Shown: positions 58,623 through 64,000 of the stretch, piece after piece | Position numbering within the stretch: the first letter of the stretch is position 1 | Layout: every line of letters starts with the position of its first letter | NCBI GenBank assembly: GCA_050084985.1 | Contig: JBITNC010000001.1 | Location: forward strand, 86,056,001 to 86,120,000 | Origin: Nageia nagi | Lineage: Eukaryota > Pinophyta | DNA length: 64,000 nt | Direction of reading: 5' to 3' | Notes under the pieces: generated by a model | Databases searched by the model: none | What the model was told of the DNA's origin: nothing | What the model saw: the letters and a program-made list of their open reading frames with translations, nothing else | Made by a program: the position numbers and the translations under genes

Positions 58623-59456
58623 ATGGGAGAATCCTTTTTACCCAAACACATTCTTGATGGTTCCAACTTTGGTATTTGGGAACCATGGATGAGAGCTGAT
58701 TTGCAAGCAAGAAAGCTTTGGCAAACAGTGAATGAGAACCTTGTACCTCCTACAAATGAGAAGGCATTAGAGGCTTACAACACGAAAAATGAGTTAGCAA
58801 CCTCCATGATTTACCATGCAGTTTCAGATGATGTGCTCCTGTTGATTTCTTCTTCAACCTCGGCAAAGGAAGCTTGGGATAAGCTTAAACAAATATACCT
58901 TGGTTCAAAGTTTTCAAGAAGGTTTAATATTCTCCAAAAGTTGCTTCAATCTCGTCAAAGGGAAAATAAAAATGTGGCTATCTACTTGAACAAAATCATT
59001 GACCTTACGACCCAACTTGTTGCTTGTGGGTGCAAATGGATCAATAATGAGTTCATGTTCTTCATCATTTTTCAAAGCCTTTTTTCAAAGTTTGGAAACT
59101 TTATGACAGTTATGGAAACAAGGCTTGATGACGAAGAAGACGTCTTCTCCCTTGAGAACCTGTCTAAGCTCCTTTTGAAGCATGAGGAAACCCTTAACAA
59201 AAAGGTGTTGAATTCTTCTAAGGATAATAACGTTGCTCTTGGAGCAACCAAAACCCCTTTCAAGAAGAAGTTCAACCATCAAAAGAAATCTTATCCTTCT
59301 TCCTTCAAAAGGTTTGAGAAAAGAGGCAATGGCTACAACAACAGCAGGAACAATGGCAACAACAACCACTTCAAACAAAGATATGGAAAAGGCAAAGCAA
59401 ACAATCCATATCCTAAGGAAAAGTTTGATGGTAATTTTAACTATTGTGGTATCTAA
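58623..59456 (+). pseudogene. copia gag, element B
   Basis: ATG 58623 opens a 277-codon frame: [60 protein letters not shown], then an Asn/Gly-rich linker. It ends at TAA inside the zinc knuckle: FNYCGI*GHKKVDC. The first Cys of the knuckle is Phe (C has CNFC), and the stop replaces Phe. The gag core is otherwise whole. Confidence 0.9.
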
Positions 59457-60078
59457 GGTCACAAAAAAGTTGATTGCTACAAAAAAAAAGAGAGGAAAAA
59501 AACAAAGGCAATGGTAATGTAAAAAACTTCAAAGGAAAGAAGAATATTCAAGCTAGTTTTGTTAGGGCGCTTTACTCCATGTCTTGCTCTTTTTCATCTG
59601 ATGGGATTGTTGACTTTGCTCGCACTAATCACCTATGCTTTGAAAAAAAAAGTTTGAGAACTTTCACAAGTATAGAAAAGATGTGGTTGTGATAAGTGAT
59701 AACTCTACCCTTGAAGTCCAAGGAATTGGGAGTGTGTTGATTCACAGGAAGGTTCTTGAAAATGTTCTCAATGTTTCTAAGCTTATGATGAACCTTCTCT
59801 TCATGATCCAAGTTGCTAGAAAAGGGTACTAATCACTTTGCTCGCACTAATCACCTATGCTTTGAAAAAAAATGTTTGAGAACTTTCACAAGTATAGAAA
59901 AGATGTGGTTGTGATAGGTGATAACTCTACCCTTGAAGTCCAAGGAATTGGGAGTGTGTTGATTCACAGGAAGGTTCTTGAAAATGTTCTCAATGTTTCT
60001 AAGCTTATGATGAACCTTCTCTTCATGATCCAAGTTGTTAGAAAAGGGTACTCTTTTGAGTTTGACTCTAAATCCTAG
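59457..60078 (+). pseudogene. copia protease region with 222-bp duplication, element B
   Basis: After the gag stop come a Lys-rich segment and a decayed protease motif (DGIVDFARTNHLCFEKK; C has [13 protein letters not shown]), so the catalytic DSG is gone. Two copies of a 222-bp unit (59613-59834, 59835-60056) repeat the segment from the protease motif to KLMMNLLFMIQV. Stops separate the pieces. Confidence 0.85.
59613..60056. repeat. 222-bp tandem duplication in B
   Basis: Both units begin actttgctcgcactaatcac and run to aaaagggtact; they differ at only a few bases, so the duplication is more recent than most lesions of B. Confidence 0.9.
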
Positions 60079-61144
60079 TGCATTAAGAAAGGACTTGCCA
60101 CTTTGGTTAAAGGATCAGTGAAAAATGATCTCTACATTGTGGATCATGCTCCATCAAAGATGTGTCTTGCTACAAATGTGTGTTTTAGAGGTAATCTTTG
60201 GCACCAATGTTTAAAGCACCTTAATCACAAGAGTATTCAAGTCATGAAAGACCAAGAACTTGTGGAAGGATTGCCTTCAATTTCTCGTTCGATTGGTCTA
60301 TGCAAGAAGTGCATTTTTAGCAAAATGCATAGACAAAAGTTTGAAAAAGATAAGGCAACAAGAGCATCTCAACCTCTTCAACTTGTGCATTCAGATTTGA
60401 TGGGTCCGTTTCAGACTAAATCATTTGGAGGAACATCTTACATCTTGACCTTCATTGATGACTTTAGTAGGATGACCTTTAGGTATCTACTTGAGCACAA
60501 GGATCAAACCTTTGAAAGTTTTAAGGTTTTTAAGGCCTTTGTTGAGAATCAAACTAATATTAAAATCAAGATGTTGAGACCAGATAATAGGGAAGAATAT
60601 AACAGCAATGAGTTCAATGACTATTGTGCTAAGTATGGAATCAAGAGGCAGTTTACGATTCCTTACTCCTCAGCAAAACGGTATTGCTGAAAGGAAAAAC
60701 AAAACAATTATGAAAATGGCTAGATGCATGTTGGGTAATCTTTCTAGTTTCTTGTGGGGTGAAATTGTGACCACTGCTATTTACACCTTGAATAGGTGTC
60801 CCACAAAAGCCATTCAGGGTAAAACTCCCTTTGAGGCATGGTCAAAAAGAAAACCTAACATTTCTCACCTTAGGGTATTTGGTTGTGAAGCATTCTCCTA
60901 CATTGTTTCTAAGAAAAGGAAAAAGTTGAACAAAAGAGCTGAAAAGTGCATTTTTATGGGTTATGACAGTCAACATAGAGGCTACAGACTCTACTCTCCA
61001 TCCTACAAAGCTGTGTTTGTTTCAAGGGATGTAAAGTTCAATGAACTTCTTGAAGAATTTGCTTCTAATGAGGATGTTGATGATCTAGAGGACTCTTCAA
61101 TTGCACCTAGTTGGTTAGATATTAATGTAGACAAGTCACCTTAG
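60079..61144 (+). pseudogene. copia integrase, element B
   Basis: Frames 60103-60690 and 60608-61144 overlap through a frameshift near 60662. The zinc finger is H..H in [15 protein letters not shown] and C..C in LCKKCIFSKM. The core has Asp in VHSDLMGPF, Asp in LRPDNREEYNSNEF and Glu in QQNGIAERKNKTIMKMARCM. The linker FGCEAFSYIVSKKRKKLNKR follows. It ends at TAG 61142-61144 (KSP*EQNSP), shared with A. Confidence 0.9.
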
Positions 61145-61174
61145 GAACAAAATTCTCCAACACAAAAGGTAACA

Positions 61175-62098
61175 TTGAGCATGACCTTGAACAAATCCTT
61201 ATTTGCTAAGATTGACAACAAGCATGAGCCCTCAACCTTCAAAAAAGCTTCTAAGCATGAGTGCTGGATGGAAGCCATGAAAGTGGAGTATGAGACGCTT
61301 ATAAAAAATAAAGCTTGGGACTTGGTTCCTTATCCCAATGAGAAGAACGTGATTGGCAATAAGTGGATCTACAAGGTCAAGTTCAATTCAGTTGAAGATA
61401 TTGAAAAATACAAGGCAAAGTTAGTAGCCAAAGGTTTTGCTCAGAAATATGGTGTAGATTATGAGGAAACCTTTGCTCCTGTGGCAAAGATGCCTACTGT
61501 GAGAATTATCCTTGCTCTTTATGTAGGTCAAGGATGGAAAGTTTTTCAACTTGACATCAAGAGTGCATTTCTCAATGGTGACTTAGATATTGAAATCTTC
61601 ATGAATCAACCAGAAGAGTTTATTGTGGAAGGCAAAGAGTCCTTTGTGTGCAAGCTAAAGAAGTCATTGTATGGACTTAAACAAGCACCTAAAGCCTGGT
61701 ACAAGAAGATTTCAGGGTATTTTGCAGACATTGGTTACTCCAAGTGTTTTTCAGACTTCGATTTATATGTGCTCACTCAGGGAATAGACGTGGTCTTGAT
61801 ACTCCTTTATGTGGATGATCTTTTGATTACTAGGAACAATGATGAAATCATTCAAAAATGGATATCCAAACTTAAGGCAATGTTTAAAATGACTGATCTT
61901 GGTCTCTTGCACTACTATCCTGGAATGCAAGTGTATCAATACAAGGATTGTACTTATCTCAATCAATCTAAGTATATATCAGACAGACATCTTGCAGAAG
62001 TTTGGAATGGAGTGTAGATATGTTGTGATCCCAGTCTCTCCTGAAATCACTATTTCTCTGAGCTCCAACTCTTAGTCAAGCGATTAATTGGTAGTCTT
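61175..62098 (+). pseudogene. copia reverse transcriptase, element B
   Basis: 280-codon frame 61175-62017: [90 protein letters not shown] and the catalytic ILLYVDDLLITRNND. A frameshift near 61985 (SDRHLAEVWNGV) truncates it. TAG at 62073-62075 lies in the linker, as in A and C. Confidence 0.92.
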
Positions 62099-62755
62099 TT
62101 GTATTTGACTATATCCAAGCCAGATATTGCCTTTGCAGTGAATCTGATGGCACGATTCATGCAAAAACCATATGTTGAGCACCTCAAATTTGTTAAGCAA
62201 ATCTCGAGGTATGTTGCAAGGACTAAGGATCTTACTCTCAAGTATTCTAAGTTGCCCTCACTTGTTCTCTTTGGATTCTCAAATTCTGACTATGGGGGAG
62301 ATAGAGATGACAGGAAAGCAACCTCTGCATATGTATTTAGCATTGGTTCAAGTGTTATCTCTTGGGCTTCCAAGAAGCAGCCTACTATTTCTCTTTCCAC
62401 CATAGAAGTCGAATACCAAGCCATGTCTGTTGCAACCCAGGAAGCTATTTGGCTAAGGCATCTTCTGAAAGAAATTGGGTATGAGCAAGGAGGCTCATCT
62501 TTGATTTCTTTAGACAATCAGTCGACTGTTTCTTTGGCTAACAATCCTATGTTCCATCAGAGAACAAAACATGTGGAAATCCATGCCCATTTTATCAGGG
62601 AGAAGGTTCTTGATGGCATCATACACTTGGAGTATTGTCCATCCACCTTGAACTTCGCTGATTTGTTCACCAAGCCCCTTCTGGAAGCTCAGTTCTGTAA
62701 ACTTAGGGATGCTATTGGGTTGGTGAAGTTGCCCTCAAGGGGGAGTGAAGTTTGA
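62099..62755 (+). pseudogene. copia RNase H, element B
   Basis: 218-codon frame: [80 protein letters not shown] and the ending LPSRGSEV. The Asp of FSDSDY is Asn-shifted (FSNSDY), and the Glu of TEAEY is kept (IEVEY). It is followed by an internal purine tract at about 62738-62747 (tcaagggggag). Confidence 0.9.
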
Positions 62756-63464
62756 ACTCTTGTGTTGAATTCATATTTGTGATGACAACTTCACCCCTAG
62801 AAGGATTTTGTGTTGTATAGTGTTGATTTTGTTGTACACCTTCGTGGTAAGTTCGCTCTGCATGAGGAACTTGTACAAAATTTTAAAAACAAAAAGATTG
62901 GCTAATCTAGCATTGTTCAGTTATCCATATGTGAGGAACTCTTATGTGTCTTTTGGCACTGTTCAGTTATTCATATGTGAGGAACTCGTATGTGCATGCT
63001 CTATTTTGTAATGATAATCAACACATGTTTTATATACAGCAGGTGACTATGAGTTTTTGGCATGGCATCTTCGTGATGACTTATAGTGCACCATTGATCA
63101 GTTCTTGATGGCATTTGTGTGATTCATCTATCCTTGTTGACATGAATATGTTTCATCTCACTAATCTTGTTATTTGAGCTGCTTATGACCTATAGGTTTC
63201 TTTGAGATTACAGGTTACTTTGGGTATGCAGGCTCTTGGAGACTCTTCATGACTTTCAATTGGATGACTACTTCATGTACATTGAAACCAATTATGGTTA
63301 ATGATTGTATTTGGCAAAGTAATGAGTCTCAAATTAGATCTTTCTTCCTTTACAAATATGTTAAAAGTTCTCATCTCCGTTGTATCTGTTTGGAGGAGAA
63401 CTCTCTTACTTTCTCGCTTTCTTCTCTCTTATTCGCTCTATCCCAATATTGCATTAAGGGTTAG
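62756..63464 (+). other. 3' untranslated region of element B
   Basis: About 0.7 kb between RNase H and the 3' LTR. It aligns with the first bases of the window (A) and with D at 7400-7730. The final polypurine tract is decayed (attaagggttag against attaagggggag in C and D). Confidence 0.75.
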
Positions 63465-63961
63465 TGTTGGAATGTACAATGCATTATTGTAAAGGTTATG
63501 TAATAATCTTCTATGTAAGTTCACTAATACTTAAGGGTATCATTTGATACCTTAAGTATTTAAGTGAATATGATAATGTAACTTGTCCTACACTCCATGT
63601 CATGAACATGCCCCTTGGGTAAAAGGATGTGCATGTCATGCTTTTGTACATTGGATAAAAGGGTGATCCAAAGAGGGATTTTGGCTTATAAATAGAAGGC
63701 TCTTTCTTTGTGATCACACACCAATTGTGGAGTAAAGTTATGATATAGGATAGTGTTTAGGAGAAAAGTGTAGGAAGATTGTAAGAGTTCATATTTGTTA
63801 AGAAGAGAGATCTAGTTAGTGGATGTACTCCTAGTTGAAGGAACCACTTACATCTTGTGTTATCTTTGTAAGATTGCTTTGTGAGTTGTTAGATGTGCAT
63901 TGTGAGCTTTCATGTGATCTTGGTTGTTTATGATTGCTTTTGTTATAGTTCAATCCCTTCA
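63465..63961 (+). repeat. 3' LTR of element B
   Basis: 497 bp; it has an extra 13 bp near 63870 relative to the 5' LTR (ttgtaagattgctttg against ttgtg). It is followed by the GATAA duplication. Confidence 0.95.
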
Positions 63962-63966
63962 GATAA

Positions 63967-64000
63967 GAGTATCAATTTGCTGAAATTCCTCATTTTCATC
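63967..64000 (-). pseudogene. ORF H, part to the right of B
   Basis: On the minus strand the 34 bases read in frame (DENEEFQQIDTLI) into the part at 55174 once B is removed. Confidence 0.55.

Larger units (their letters stand above)
55180..63961 (+). mobile_element. Ty1/copia LTR retrotransposon B, full length
   Basis: LTRs at 55180-55663 (484 bp) and 63465-63961 (497 bp) differ by about 18 substitutions and one 13-bp indel. The target duplication GATAA is perfect (55175-55179, 63962-63966). PBS, a 2.9-kb leader, gag, protease, integrase, RT and RNase H follow in copia order. The copy is dead: gag ends early in a damaged zinc knuckle, a 222-bp duplication follows, and pol has frameshifts near 60660 and 61990 and several stops. 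It landed in the minus-strand ORF H. Confidence 0.95.

Noticed and set aside
1-64000. Endogenous pararetrovirus (caulimovirus) sequence
   Set aside because: All RT regions are linked to integrase and LTRs in copia or gypsy order; no movement-protein or coat-type motif was seen.

Overview
The window looks like nuclear DNA of a seed plant, most likely a conifer or other gymnosperm. It holds one host gene split by very long introns full of LTR retrotransposons, and almost everything else is decayed transposon sequence. No bacterial, organellar, CRISPR or rRNA features were seen. The species cannot be fixed from the sequence alone.

Host gene (minus strand): six exons of cytosolic fructose-1,6-bisphosphatase lie at 12381-12491, 12655-12730, 12953-13039, 22856-22921, 23007-23077 and 39597-39682. 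All splice junctions are GT-AG and the phases agree. Introns of 9.8 kb and 16.5 kb separate some of them, and the next intron upstream runs at least 24 kb past the right edge. The exon at 39597-39682 is one base short of the expected reading frame.

Transposons: A (1-7397, minus, Ty1/copia, cut by the left edge) sits inside the 3' part of another copia element, D (7398 to about 8188). F (about 13326-22253, plus, Ty3/gypsy-type) fills the 9.8-kb intron and carries its own solo LTR (18016-18903, TSD TAAGT). C (25173-34463, minus, copia, TSD ATTGT, LTRs 4 differences in 501 bp) lies in the 16.5-kb intron, inside a copy of an unrecognised repeated ORF family. E (40295-46639, plus, Ty3/gypsy with a chromodomain-like tail) and B (55180-63961, plus, copia, TSD GATAA) fill the right half.

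Unrecognised material: a repeated protein-coding family occurs at 24865-25172 + 34464-36450, as a tandem second copy at about 36450-38380, and at 51360-52930. A further decayed ORF (H, minus, 54250-55174 + 63967-64000) was split by B. Two families of degenerate short tandem repeats lie at about 47860-48830 and 49810-51310.

Main observations: (1) a 586-bp block in the two F LTRs has 2 differences while both sides differ by about 9-10%, the signature of gene conversion; (2) nonsense codons in decayed ORFs are mostly TAG, and one can be traced to a former Gln codon by comparing paralogues, which fits decay at CHG methylation sites; (3) three separately inserted copia copies share an in-frame TAG at the same RT/RNase H linker position; (4) the copia leaders are about 3 kb long with conserved arms around a GC-rich middle that differs in every copy.
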